Shown here piece by piece: positions 1 through 9,730 of a stretch of 33,985 nt of DNA. The notes beneath the pieces were generated by a model. The model ran no database searches and was not told where the DNA came from. It worked only from the letters and a program-made list of their open reading frames with translations. Position numbers and translations under genes: made by a program. Numbering within the stretch: the first letter of the stretch is position 1; each line of letters opens with the position of its first letter. The stretch is from an uncultured Anaerotruncus sp. (GTDB taxonomy: Bacteria > Bacillota > Clostridia > Oscillospirales > Ruminococcaceae): positions 1 through 33,985 of the forward strand of contig NZ_CABUCJ010000016.1 in assembly GCF_902490045.1 (NCBI RefSeq), given 5' to 3'.

Positions 1-969
1 TTCGAGCCGATCACGCTGGCGGGCACGACGGTGAGCCGCGCGGTGCTCCACAACCAGGACTTCATCAACGAAAAGGGGATCGCCATCGGGGATACGATCG
101 TCGTGCGCAAGGCGGGCGACATCATTCCCGAGGTCGTCTCGGTCGCCTTCCACCAGCCGGGCGCGCCGGTCTATCAGATTTCCAGCATCTGCCCCTCCTG
201 CGGCAGCGTCGCCGAGCGGGAAGAGGGGGAGGCGGTGCTTCGGTGCGTCAACATGGCCTGCCCGGCGCAGGTGGCGCGCAACCTCGTGCACTTTGCCAGC
301 CGCGACGCGATGGATATCGACGGCCTCGGCCCGGCGATCGTCCACCAGCTTCTGGAGAGCGGGCTCGTGCAATCGGCCGCCGACCTCTACACGCTGGAAA
401 AGGAACCGCTCGCCGCCCTCGACCGGATGGGGGAGAAGAGCGCGCAGAACCTGCTGGAGGCGCTCGAGCGGTCCAAATCCCGCGACCTGTCGCGGTTGCT
501 CTTCGCGCTGGGGATACCGGGCATCGGGCAGCGGTCGGCACAGCTTCTGGCGCAGCGTTTCGGCAGCATGGATGGGGTGCTCGCCGCCACGGCGGAGGAG
601 ATCGCCGGGATCGATGGCTACGGCGGCATCATGGCGCAGAGCGTCGCGGATTTCTTCGCGCTCGGCCAGAACCGCGCGCTCATCGAGCGGTTCCGCGCCC
701 TCGGGCTCAACATGCTCTGCGAGACGGCGCCCGCGGCGGACACGCTTGCCGGGAAGACCTTTGTGCTGACCGGCACGCTGCCGTCGCTGACCCGCGGCGA
801 GGCCAAGGAGATGATCGAGGCGGCGGGCGGCAAGGTGAGCGGCAGCGTCTCGAAAAAGACCGACTACGTCGTGGCGGGCGAGGAGGCGGGCGGCAAGCTC
901 GCCAAGGCGCAGAGCCTGGGCGTGGCGGTGATCGACGAGGCGGGCCTGAGGGCGCTGCTGGCGGAATAA
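1..969 (+). CDS. ligA: NAD-dependent DNA ligase LigA, C-terminal part (5' end outside window)
   Basis: The reading frame is open from the first base, so this is the C-terminal part of a longer gene. LigA seals nicks in duplex DNA using NAD+ during replication and repair. Visible in order: the end of the OB-fold (GTTVSRAVLHN near the start), a four-cysteine zinc finger (CPSC, then RC and C four residues apart), a helix-hairpin-helix array containing IPGIGQRSA, and a C-terminal BRCT domain (KTFVLTGTL to VAVIDEAGLRALL). The adenylation domain with its catalytic lysine lies upstream and cannot be inspected. The gene ends in TAA and is followed by a strong hairpin terminator, so it is the last gene of its transcript. 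Family assignment is essentially certain. Confidence 0.97.
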   Translation, partial: FEPITLAGTTVSRAVLHNQDFINEKGIAIGDTIVVRKAGDIIPEVVSVAFHQPGAPVYQISSICPSCGSVAEREEGEAVLRCVNMACPAQVARNLVHFASRDAMDIDGLGPAIVHQLLESGLVQSAADLYTLEKEPLAALDRMGEKSAQNLLEALERSKSRDLSRLLFALGIPGIGQRSAQLLAQRFGSMDGVLAATAEEIAGIDGYGGIMAQSVADFFALGQNRALIERFRALGLNMLCETAPAADTLAGKTFVLTGTLPSLTRGEAKEMIEAAGGKVSGSVSKKTDYVVAGEEAGGKLAKAQSLGVAVIDEAGLRALLAE

Positions 970-982
970 CGGACGGACCTGC

Positions 983-1014
983 GGGCCGCCGGGGTTTTCC
1001 CGGCGGCCCTTTCT
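983..1014 (+). terminator. Rho-independent terminator after ligA
   Basis: An 11-bp perfect GC stem (GGGCCGCCGGG at 983-993 and its complement at 999-1009) closes a GTTTT loop and is followed by TTTCT. It lies 14 nt past the ligA stop. Confidence 0.85.
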
Positions 1015-1053
1015 GCATGTTTGGGGGCCTTCTGGTAAAAATATCTGCGAACG

Positions 1054-2880
1054 ATGAAAAGAAATGGCGGTTTGCAGATGGACGGAACGAAACGGACGAT
1101 GATCGAGGAACGGGTGCGCGCGGCCGCGGGGAACCTCCCGCGCGGCGGGACGCGCCGCATCGGGCGGCGGCTCCGGCAGGAGCTTTGCGCGCTGCGCGCG
1201 CGGTTTTCCGCGCTTCGGGAAAAGAGATCGCCGGAGGGCTGGGAGCAGTGGCTCTCGGACAATTTTTACGCGCTCGAGGCGCACGCCAAGCAGTCGCTGC
1301 TCGACCTGGAGGGCTTCAGGCGGAATAGCGCGCCGCTGCTCGGGCTCTATCGCCAGCTCGAGGCGGTCTTTGCCGACGGGGAAATCCCGCCCGGCATGGA
1401 GGAGGTCCGCGCCGCGCTCGCGGCCGCGAACGAGCTTTCCGAGCTCGGGGAGCGGCAGCTGGAATTCACCTATACCGCGCTCAAATGCGTCCTGCTGCAC
1501 GCGGCGGCGGAAGCCTGCGCGGGGGAGCGGGACCCCGCAGGGAGGGAACGCCTCCTCTCCTATGCGGTCACCGGGCTGACGGCGGTCTACGAGCTCGATT
1601 TCGACGCGCTCACCCGCTCGGTGAGCGCGGTCGAACGCATCTTTGAAAAGGATCCCGCCGGAGTCTATCCGCGCATGGCGGAGCAGTCCCGGCGGCACTA
1701 CCGGCAGGCCGCCGCGCGCATCGCGAAGTTTACCGGCGCGGCGGAGAGCGCCGTCGCGCGCGACATCCTCATCTGCGCCGGCGACGCGAAGGGGGAGCGG
1801 GAACGCCACGTCGGCTACTATCTGCTCGGCCACGACCCGCGCGCCGTCCGCGCCCGGCGGCGCGGGCGCGTGGCTCTCGTCCTTTCGTGGACGCTGCCGC
1901 TCGTCCTCTGCGCCCTGCTCTGGACGGGGTTCGGGCCCGCGGCCGCGCTGCTCGGGTACCTGCCGCTCGTCGAGATCGTACGGGTGCTGGCCTCCTCGCT
2001 GGCGATGCGCGGCGTTCCGGCGGGGCACATCCCGCGCGTCGAACTGACCGGGCTGCCCAAGACGGCGGTCGCCGTGACGACCCTGCTGCCCGCCGCCGAC
2101 AAGGCGGACGGGCTGCGGGACCGGCTGGAGCAGCTCTACTTTTCCAACCCCGCCGAAAATCTCTTTTTCTGCGTGCTCGCGGATTTCGGAGAGGACCGGC
2201 GGCCCTTCAGCCCGCAGGACGGCCCCCGGACTGACGCCGCCAAACGGGTGATCGAAGAGCTGAACCGCCGGTACGGCGGCCGGTTTTTCCTCTTTGTGCG
2301 GCGGCGGGTCTACTGCCCGACGCAGAACGCCTACTGCGGCTGGGAACGCAAGCGGGGCGCGATCATCGAATTCATCCGCTTCGTGAAGGGCGGGGAGACG
2401 CCCGTAGCCTGCTTCGCGGGGGACCGCGAGACGCTCGGGGGCCTCAAGTACCTCATCGCGCTCGACGCGGACACCAACCTCTCCTTCGACGGCGCGCGCC
2501 AGCTGATCGCGGCGGCGGAGCACCCACTCAACCGCCCGGTGATCGGCAGGCACAACGCCGTCACCGCCGGCTACGGCATCCTGACCGCCCGGATCGGCAC
2601 CGACCTCGAATCCGCAAAGGCCACGGACTTTACAAGGATCATGGCGGGCGCGGGCGGCGTCTCCTCCTATGAGCAGGAGTGCAGCGATTTCTACCAGGAC
2701 CTCTTCGGGCAGACGGTCTTTTCCGGCAAGGGACTCATCGACATCGACGCCTTCCATACGGTCGTCGGGCGGCGGTTTCCCGAAAACCGCGTGCTCAGCC
2801 ACGACATTGTGGAGGGCGCCTACCTGCGGGTGGGGCTTCTCTCCGACGTGGAGCTCACCGACGGGATGCCCGCCAGCGCT
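1054..2880 (+). CDS. Segment 1 of the broken glucan synthase: N-terminal region and GT84 nucleotide-sugar-binding half
   Basis: This frame-1 segment has a cytoplasmic helical N-terminal region of about 270 residues, two predicted membrane spans (about residues 275-320, bases 1875-2010), then a GT-A-like glycosyltransferase core. The DxD-type motif is LDADTN (about 2461-2478) and a HDIVEG motif (about 2801-2818) sits where NdvB-type proteins carry the acidic catalytic motif. The frame stays open past 2880 to a stop at 3843, but that downstream translation is proline- and arginine-rich nonsense and overlaps the conserved frame-2 sequence. The functional segment therefore ends at the DGMPAS region just before the frame change. 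Confidence 0.8.
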
Positions 2881-2881
2881 C

Positions 2882-5800
2882 TCCTGGTTCACCCGCCTGC
2901 ACCGCTGGATCCGCGGCGACTGGCAGAACCTGCCCTTCCTGCGCCGGACGGTCGTGCTGAACGGCTCCCGCCGCCCCAACCCGGTCGGCCCGCTCGCAAA
3001 ATACCAGCTCCTCGACAACCTCCGCCGCTCGCTGACGCCGGTGGCGGCGCTTTCCTGCGTGGCCGCGGCGGCCTTCCTGCCGCAGGGGACCGCGCTGCTG
3101 CTCTGCGCGCTGGCCTTCCTTTCGGGCGCGCTCGCGCCGCTTTTGGGCGCGGCGCGCGCCATCCTGAACGGCGGCCGGTTCGCGCTGACCCGCCGCTATT
3201 TCGCGCGCACGCTGCCGCGCGTCTTCGAGCTGCTGGGGCAGGCGCTGCTCGGCACGGTCATGACCGCCCAGCAGGCGGTCGTCACTCTCGACGCGGCCTG
3301 CCGCGCCCTCTGGCGAATGGCGTTCTCCCACAGGAACCTGCTCCAGTGGACGACCGCCGCGCAGGGGGAGACGCGCGACACGGGACTGCTCGCCGTGCTG
3401 CGGAGGAGCTGGATTTCCGAGCTCATCGGTCTCTGCCTGCTTATCTTCGCGCCGCCGCAGAGCCTCGTCGTCAAGCTGTACGGCGCGCTCTTTTTGCTCT
3501 ACGCGCCCGTCGCGGCGGCGACCGCCCGCCCGACGCCGGAGGTCAAAACGCTGCCCGGCCGCGCCCAGCGGGAGCGGCTGCTCTCCCTCTGCGCGCAGAT
3601 GTTCCGCTTCTACGAGGATTACGCGGGGGAGGAGAACCACTACCTGCCGCCCGACAACGTCCAGTATTCCCCGGTGGAGGCGGTGGCGCGGCGCACCTCG
3701 CCGACCAACATCGGCATGATGCTTCTCTCGGTGCTCGCGGCGCGCGACCTGCACCTGATCGACACCAAGGGGCTCTATACCCGCATCGACCGGACGCTCT
3801 CGACGGTCGAAAAGCTGGAGCACTACCGCGGCAACCTCTATAACTGGTACGCGACCGACGACCTGCGGGTGCTGCCCGAGCCGTTCGTCTCGGCGGTGGA
3901 TAGCGGAAACTTCCTCTGCGCGCTCGTCGCGCTTAAGGAGGGGCTGCGGGAGTACGCCGGGCAGGAGCCGCGGATGGGGGAGCTCGCCGGGCGCGTGGAG
4001 GCGCTGCTGGAACGGACGGATTTTTCCGTCTTCTACAACCGCCGCCGAAAGCTCCTGACGATCGGCCTCGACCGGGACGGCAATCCCTCCGGCTCCCACT
4101 ACGACTTCCTCATGAGCGAGGCGCGCACCGCCAGCTATTACGCGGTCGCGACCCGACAGGCGGGGCGGAGGCACTGGAGCGCGCTCGGGCGCGCGATGTC
4201 CCGCTGCGGTCCCTACGCGGGGCCGGTCTCCTGGACGGGCACGATGTTTGAATATTTCATGCCCCACCTGCTGCTGCCCGCCTACGACGGGTCGCTGCTC
4301 GGCGAGGCGCTCCACTACGCGCTCTACTGCCAGAAGCGGCGCGCCCGCCGCGCGGGGGTGCCGTGGGGGATCAGCGAGAGCGGGTACTTTGCCTTTGACC
4401 CCCACCTGAACTACCAGTATAAGGCGCACGGCGTGCAGGCACTGGGAGTGAAGCGGGGGCTCGACCGGGAGTACGTCGTCGCGTCCTACGCGACCTTCCT
4501 GACGCTGCCCTTCGACCTCGACGGCGGGATGAAAAACCTCGACCGCCTCGAGGCGCTCGGCATGGCGGGGCGGTACGGCTTCTATGAGGCGGCCGACTTT
4601 ACGCCCGGCCGCGCTCCGGCGGGCGGCGCGGCGGTGGTGCGCTCCTATATGGCGCACCACGTCGGCATGAGCATCGTCGCCTGCGCGAACGCGCTGCTCG
4701 ACAACGTCATGCAGAAGCGGTTCATGCGCGACCACGCGATGGGCTCCGCCAGGGAGTTTTTACAGGAAAAGATTTCAAAGGATGCGGTGGTGTACGACCA
4801 GATGAAACCGGAAAACGACCAGCGGCAAAAACCCGCGCCCGAAGGCGCGCCCATCGTGCGGGAGGAGATTTCCCCGCTTTCGCCCGCCTGCACCCTGCTC
4901 GCGTCGGGGCTTTGCTGTCACGCGCTCTCCGAGACGGGGGACGGCTGGCTGCGTTACGGGGACTGCGACGTGACCCGCCGTTCCGACGACCCGCTGCTCC
5001 ACCCGCAGGGGATTCTCGCCGTCGTGAAGGCGTGCGGCGAGACGATCTCAGCCACGGCCGCGCCCTTCTGGCAGGAGGGGGTGGTGCGCCGCTGCGAATT
5101 CACGGTGGACGGCGCGGCCTACCACGCGCGAAAGGGGGGGATCGAGCTCACCCAGCGGTTCACCCTCGACGTGGTCCGGCCGGTGGCGCGGTGCGCGCTG
5201 ACCATCCGCAACCACACCGCGTCCAAGGCGGTCGCGCAGGTCTGCTTCTACTTCGAGCCTGTGCTCGCCCAAAACAGCGAATATGCCGCGCATCCCGCCT
5301 TCTCCAAGCTCTTCCTGCTCGGCGGGCGGGACGCGGCCACCGATTCGGTCAGCTTCTTCCGCCGCCACCGGGACGGTTCGGACGGGCTTTTCCTTTCGGC
5401 GGGGCTCGCGGAACGGATTCCGTTCGACTGCTGCCTGCGCCGGGAGGAGGTGACACCCTATCCGGAGGGGCTCCGGAACCTGCTGCACTTCGACGCACTG
5501 CCCTTCAGCGGGGAGACCGCCACCCCCGACGGCTGCTGCGCTCTCCGCCTGACCCTCACCATCCCGGCGCGCGGGGAGGCGGCGGCGACGCTGCTGCTCT
5601 CCTGCGGGCCGTCGCTCGCCGAGAGCGCGGGAAACCTCGCGGCCGCGCGGGAGGAGTGTCCGGCCCCCGCGACGTCGCCGCTCATGGGCGATTCGATGGC
5701 CGCGCGGTTCGGGCTGCGGCTGCTGCCGCAGATGCTCTTCGGCGCGGACTGCGGCGGCGCGGCACGGGCCGCCCTCGCGGAGAATACCCGCGGACAGGAC

Positions 5801-6022
5801 GCGCTCTGGTCGCTGGGGATTTCAGGCGACCGGCCGATCGTCCTCTACGACTGGGACGCCGAACCTGACGGAGCGCGGCTGTCGGCCTACGCCGAGCTCT
5901 GGACGATCCTGCGGCTGCACCGGCTGGAATTCGACCTCTGCGTGCTCGGCGCGCCGGAAATTCCGCTTCCGGAAGGGGTGTTCCGGATTCCGCGGGAGGT
6001 CTCCCGCGAGGTGCTCACGGCC
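2882..6022 (+). CDS. Segment 2 of the broken glucan synthase: RLHRW motif, membrane spans, glycoamylase part, start of GH94
   Basis: Frame 2 resumes with SWFTRLHRWIRGDWQN. RLHRW (2894-2908) is the QxxRW-like motif that completes a processive GT active site and should directly follow the segment-1 motifs. Several hydrophobic spans follow (about 3025-3160 and 3400-3520). The glycoamylase-like part (PF10091 type) spans about 3580-4770 and includes WGISESGYFAFD and GRYGFYEAADF. The first GH94 beta-sandwich follows (about 4850-5650). The conserved reading stops near 6022, after EVSREVLTAL. Beyond that, frame 2 runs on to a stop at 6367 with no recognisable sequence. Confidence 0.8.
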
Positions 6023-6023
6023 C

Positions 6024-8360
6024 TCCGCGTCCGACGCGCGGGAGCCCGCCCCGGCCGGATGGCGGCCCGCGCCCATCCTGCACGCCGAGCCGGCGGAAAT
6101 CCCGCAGGACCCCGACCGGTTCGACGTGGTGGGCGGGGCCTACCTCGGGGGCGGCTTCTGCGTCGAGCGGGTGACGCCGCTGCCCTTCTCCCACGTGCTG
6201 GCGAACCCGTCGTTCGGGTGCCTCATGCAGGACGCGAGCCTCGGGAACACCTGGTGGCAGAACGCCCGCGAATGCAAGCTCAGCCCCTGGCGCAACGACA
6301 TCGCCGCCGGCAACGACGGCGAACGCCTGCTGCTGAAGCTGGGGGAGGATATTTACGACCTGATTGACGGCGCGCGCGCCTTCTTTTCCCCGCAGGAGGC
6401 CCGCTGGAAGGGACGGGCGGGGAACCTTTCGACGGAGGTGCGCGTGACGGTATCCGATGCGGGGAGCGCAAAATTTCTCGATGTGACGCTGGAAAACGAG
6501 AGCGACGGGGAGGTGGAGGCCATCTGCGCCTATGTGATCGAGCCGGTGCTGGGCGTCAGCCGGCAGACGGCGAAATATATCCGGTTCGGGCAGCTCGACG
6601 GCTGCCTGACGCTGCACAACCCCTACAATACGCAGGTGCCCGCCTGGATGGCGATCCGCGTTCCTGACGGGCACCCGAGCCATACGACCGACCGCGCAGC
6701 CTTTTACGCGGGGGACTGGTCGCCGCGGGAGCTGCTTCCCAACAACGACCCCATCGCGGGCACGGTGGTGTGCAAGCGCCTGCCGCCCCGCCGGCGCGAA
6801 TCGATCCGCTTCATCCTCGCGGCGGCCGCCGAAGAGGCGGCCGCGGCGCAGCTCGCGGGGCGGCCGCTGCCGCCCTCCGGCGGCTCCGGCCGCCGCTCGA
6901 TCTCGATCTCCACCCCGAGCGAGCCGCTCGACCGCTTCATCAACACCTTCGCGCCCCACCAGATCCTCGCGGGGCGGCTGTGGGGCCGGTGCGCCTTCTA
7001 CCAGTGCTCGGGCGCCTACGGCTTCCGCGACCAGCTCCAGGACGCGGGCGCCTACCAGCTGCTCGACCCGGAGATCACGAAGGAACAGATCACCCGCTGC
7101 TGCGCCGTGCAGTTCCCCGAGGGGGACGTGCTCCACTGGTGGCACGCGCTGCCCGGCGAGACGCGCGGGGTGCGCACCCGCTTCTCCGACGACCTGCTCT
7201 GGCTGCCCTATACCGTCTGCGGCTATGTCGAGGCGACGGGCGACCGGGAGCTGCTCGACCTCGAGATCGCCTTCTGCGAGGGGGAACCGCTCGCGGAGGG
7301 GGAACAGGAGCGTTACCAGACGGTGCGGCCGTCGGAGGAAAAGGCGACGGTGTTCGAGCACTGCGTGCGCGCGATCGAAAGGGCAAGCAATTTCGGGGAC
7401 AAGGGCATCCCGAAGATCGGCTGCGGCGACTGGAACGACGGGTTTTCGGGCGTCGGCGCGGGCGGGCGGGGACAGAGCGTCTGGCTCGGCATGTTCCTCG
7501 CCGTGGTGTGCGAGCGGCTCGCGCCGCTCTGCGCCGGGCGCGGGGACGCCTTCCGCGCCGAGCTCATGAAGGGCACGGCGGCGCTTCTGCGCCAAAACCT
7601 CGACAAATCCTGCTGGGACGGGAGCTGGTACCTGCGCGCCTTCTACGACGACGGCGCCCCGCTCGGCAGCCACAGGGACGGCGAGTGCCGCATCGACCTT
7701 CTCTCCCAGAGCTTCGCGGTCTTCGCGGGAATGCCCGACGCTTCGCGCGTGAAATCGGCGCTCGATTCCGCGCTCGACCGACTTGTCGACCCGGAGGGAC
7801 GAATCGTGAAGCTCTTCACGCCCCCCTTTGACCGTTCGGAGCACAACCCAGGCTATATCAAGGCGTACCCGACCGGCATCCGGGAAAACGGCGGCCAGTA
7901 CACCCACGCGGCGATCTGGCTCGCGCTTGCGCTGCTGGAGGCAGGCCGCGCGGAGGAGGGCTGGCGGCTGCTCGACATGCTGAACCCCTCCTCCCGCTGC
8001 ACCGACGCGGCGCTCGCACAGAGCTACAGGACCGAGCCCTACTACCTTTCCGCCGATATTTACACCCATGCGGGGTGCTACGGCCACGGGGGCTGGAGCA
8101 TCTACACCGGCGCGGCGGCGTGGTACTACCGCGCGGTGGTCGGCGGGCTGCTGGGCCTGGGCTTCCAGGGCGGGACGCTCACCCTTTCCCCCCGCCTGCC
8201 CGACAGCTGGAACCACTTTTCAGCGACAGTGCGGGAGGGGGAGGCGACCTATGCGGTCGAATGCTCCCGGACGGGGAAGCGGACGCTTACGGTGGACGGG
8301 AATCCGGCGGAGAAGATTCCGCGCGACGGGGCGAGCCACACCATTTTGTTAACGATTTAA
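6024..8360 (+). CDS. Segment 3 of the broken glucan synthase: GH94 phosphorylase catalytic part
   Basis: Frame 3 continues with conserved GH94 sequence from about 6063 (RPAPILHAEP) to TAA at 8358-8360. The block VLANPSFGCLMQDASLGNTWW and the catalytic block GCGDWNDGFSGVG (about 7420-7458) are characteristic of GH94. In cellobiose phosphorylase and relatives, the Asp of the DWND motif is the general acid. A C-terminal (alpha/alpha)6 barrel and a small beta cap (LTLSPRLPDSWNHF) complete the domain. The first ATG in this frame is at 6126, with no ribosome binding site, so independent translation of this segment is unlikely. Confidence 0.8.
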   Translation, partial: SASDAREPAPAGWRPAPILHAEPAEIPQDPDRFDVVGGAYLGGGFCVERVTPLPFSHVLANPSFGCLMQDASLGNTWWQNARECKLSPWRNDIAAGNDGERLLLKLGEDIYDLIDGARAFFSPQEARWKGRAGNLSTEVRVTVSDAGSAKFLDVTLENESDGEVEAICAYVIEPVLGVSRQTAKYIRFGQLDGCLTLHNPYNTQVPAWMAIRVPDGHPSHTTDRAAFYAGDWSPRELLPNNDPIAGTVVCKRLPPRRRESIRFILAAAAEEAAAAQLAGRPLPPSGGSGRRSISISTPSEPLDRFINTFAPHQILAGRLWGRCAFYQCSGAYGFRDQLQDAGAYQLLDPEITKEQITRCCAVQFPEGDVLHWWHALPGETRGVRTRFSDDLLWLPYTVCGYVEATGDRELLDLEIAFCEGEPLAEGEQERYQTVRPSEEKATVFEHCVRAIERASNFGDKGIPKIGCGDWNDGFSGVGAGGRGQSVWLGMFLAVVCERLAPLCAGRGDAFRAELMKGTAALLRQNLDKSCWDGSWYLRAFYDDGAPLGSHRDGECRIDLLSQSFAVFAGMPDASRVKSALDSALDRLVDPEGRIVKLFTPPFDRSEHNPGYIKAYPTGIRENGGQYTHAAIWLALALLEAGRAEEGWRLLDMLNPSSRCTDAALAQSYRTEPYYLSADIYTHAGCYGHGGWSIYTGAAAWYYRAVVGGLLGLGFQGGTLTLSPRLPDSWNHFSATVREGEATYAVECSRTGKRTLTVDGNPAEKIPRDGASHTILLTI

Positions 8361-8398
8361 AAACGATGGAAAAAAGATGGTGCGCGCGAGGCTTTTTA

Positions 8399-8407
8399 TG
8401 GTATAAT
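8399..8407 (+). promoter_or_regulatory. Extended -10 promoter for the yfmF operon
   Basis: TGG followed by TATAAT (8402-8407) forms a consensus extended -10 element. There is no good -35 17 bp upstream (GGTGCG). It lies about 40 bp ahead of the yfmF start codon, which has AAAGGAG at 8434-8440. Confidence 0.65.
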
Positions 8408-8448
8408 AATTTCTCGTAATATAGAAATATCCCAAAGGAGATCATCGA

Positions 8449-9729
8449 ATGAACGACCGCTTCCAACGGGAATCCATCGGCGACGGCGTCTGGTTCAGCA
8501 GCGTTACCGATCCCAAATTTAAACACAACCGCATTTCCGCCAACCTGCTGGTTGGGCTGGAGAGCGAAACGGCCTCGGTGAACGCGGCCCTGCCCTTTAT
8601 CCTGCGGCGCGGCTGCCGCTCCTGCCCCGATTTTACCATGCTCAACCAGAAGCTGTGCGAGCTCTACGGCGCGTCCCTCTCCTGCGACGTGTCCAAGTTC
8701 GGCGGCTACCAGGTGCTGGAGCTTTCGATCTACGGCATCGACGACCGCTTCACCCTCGACAGCGCCCCGCTCGCGCGCGAATGCGCGGCGCTCCTCTGCG
8801 GCGTGCTGCTCGACCCGAAGGTCTCGGACGGCGCGTTCGACGAGCAGGACACGGCGCTCGAGCGGCAGCAGCTCGTGGACACGATCGAGGGGCAGATCAA
8901 CGACAAGCGCCTCTACGCGCTGACCCGCTGCAAGTCGCTCATGTGCGAGGGCGAGCCGGTCGCGGTCGACAAATATGGCTCCATCCCCGACGCGAAGGCG
9001 ATCACCGCCCGTTCGGCGGCGGAGGCCTACCGCCGCGTCATCGAGACGGCGCAGGTGGAGGTCTTCTTCGTGGGCAGCGGCGACCCGGCCGAGGCGAAGG
9101 AGACCTTCCGCAAGGCGTTTTCCGGAATCCGCCGCCGCCCGGCCGCGCCTCAGAAGGTCCGGACGGCCCTGCGCGCCGACAGGGTCCGCGAACAGACCGA
9201 CGAAATGGACGTCGCGCAGTCCAAGCTGGTGATGGGCTTTCGCACCGGCGAGCTCAAGGACCGCCGCGCCTTCGGCGGCATGCGCATGATGGTCGCGCTC
9301 TTCGGCGGCACGCCGACCTCGCGGCTCTTCACCTACGTGCGCGAAAAGCTCAGCCTCTGCTACTACTGCGCCGCGCGGTTCGACCGCCTGACCGGGCTGA
9401 TGTTCGTCGACAGCGGCGTGGAAAAGCGGAACAGGCAGAAGGCCTATGACGAAATCCTCCGCCAGCTCGACTGCGTGCGAAACGGCGAATTCACCGACGA
9501 GGAGCTCACCGCCACCCGCCTGCTCATGCAGACTTCCCTGGAGGCGGTCGGCGATTCGCTCAGCTCGACCGAGGAGTGGTACCTCACCCAGATCGTGGGC
9601 GGCACCCAGTATTCGGCCGAGGAGGAGAGCGCCCTGCTCGACGAGGTCACCCGTGAGGACGTGATCGCGGCTGCCGGCCAGGTCACGCTCGACACGGTCT
9701 ATTTCCTCACCGGAAAGGAGGCGGAGTAA
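8449..9729 (+). CDS. yfmF: M16-family non-catalytic peptidase homologue YfmF
   Basis: This 426-residue protein is the first member of the paired M16 (pitrilysin-type) genes found in Firmicutes as yfmF/yfmH (ymfF/ymfH), which databases link to EF-P 5-aminopentanol modification. It has the two-lobed M16 fold: an N-terminal lobe (ALPFILRRGCRSCPDF, YGASLSCDVSKFGGYQ) and a C-terminal lobe (MMVALFGGTPTSRLFTYVREKLSLCYYC). Where an active M16 enzyme has HxxEH, this protein has FILRRG, so it lacks the zinc site. It is probably the inactive partner of the next gene, one base downstream. The ATG start is supported by AAAGGAG eight bases upstream. Confidence 0.9.
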   Translation: MNDRFQRESIGDGVWFSSVTDPKFKHNRISANLLVGLESETASVNAALPFILRRGCRSCPDFTMLNQKLCELYGASLSCDVSKFGGYQVLELSIYGIDDRFTLDSAPLARECAALLCGVLLDPKVSDGAFDEQDTALERQQLVDTIEGQINDKRLYALTRCKSLMCEGEPVAVDKYGSIPDAKAITARSAAEAYRRVIETAQVEVFFVGSGDPAEAKETFRKAFSGIRRRPAAPQKVRTALRADRVREQTDEMDVAQSKLVMGFRTGELKDRRAFGGMRMMVALFGGTPTSRLFTYVREKLSLCYYCAARFDRLTGLMFVDSGVEKRNRQKAYDEILRQLDCVRNGEFTDEELTATRLLMQTSLEAVGDSLSSTEEWYLTQIVGGTQYSAEEESALLDEVTREDVIAAAGQVTLDTVYFLTGKEAE

Positions 9730-9730
9730 G

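Larger units (their letters stand above)
1054..8360 (+). pseudogene. Cyclic beta-glucan synthase-like GT84/glycoamylase/GH94 protein, broken by two frame changes
   Basis: Joined across two frame changes, this region encodes one protein of about 2,430 residues resembling NdvB/Cgs-type cyclic beta-1,2-glucan synthases. Those are inner-membrane enzymes that polymerise UDP-glucose (GT84 part), cyclise through a glycoamylase-like part and trim by phosphorolysis (GH94 part). Conserved sequence runs in frame 1 to about 2880, continues in frame 2 from about 2882, and continues in frame 3 from about 6024, with no conserved block missing. Each junction needs the frame to advance by one base (one inserted or two deleted). 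Everything outside the junctions looks under purifying selection, so this is either a recent pseudogene or a sequence error. The start is uncertain: ATG at 1054 or 1078, neither with a good ribosome binding site. No neighbouring gene is functionally related. Confidence 0.85.

Noticed and set aside
2855..4735. Long minus-strand open frame (626 codons) inside the glucan synthase gene
   Set aside because: It is antisense to conserved GT84/glycoamylase coding sequence, has Arg/Glu/Val-rich shadow composition and no recognisable domain. Long antisense frames are expected at this GC content.
6015..8216. Long minus-strand open frame (733 codons)
   Set aside because: It is the antisense shadow of the GH94 part, with no ribosome binding site and no domain.
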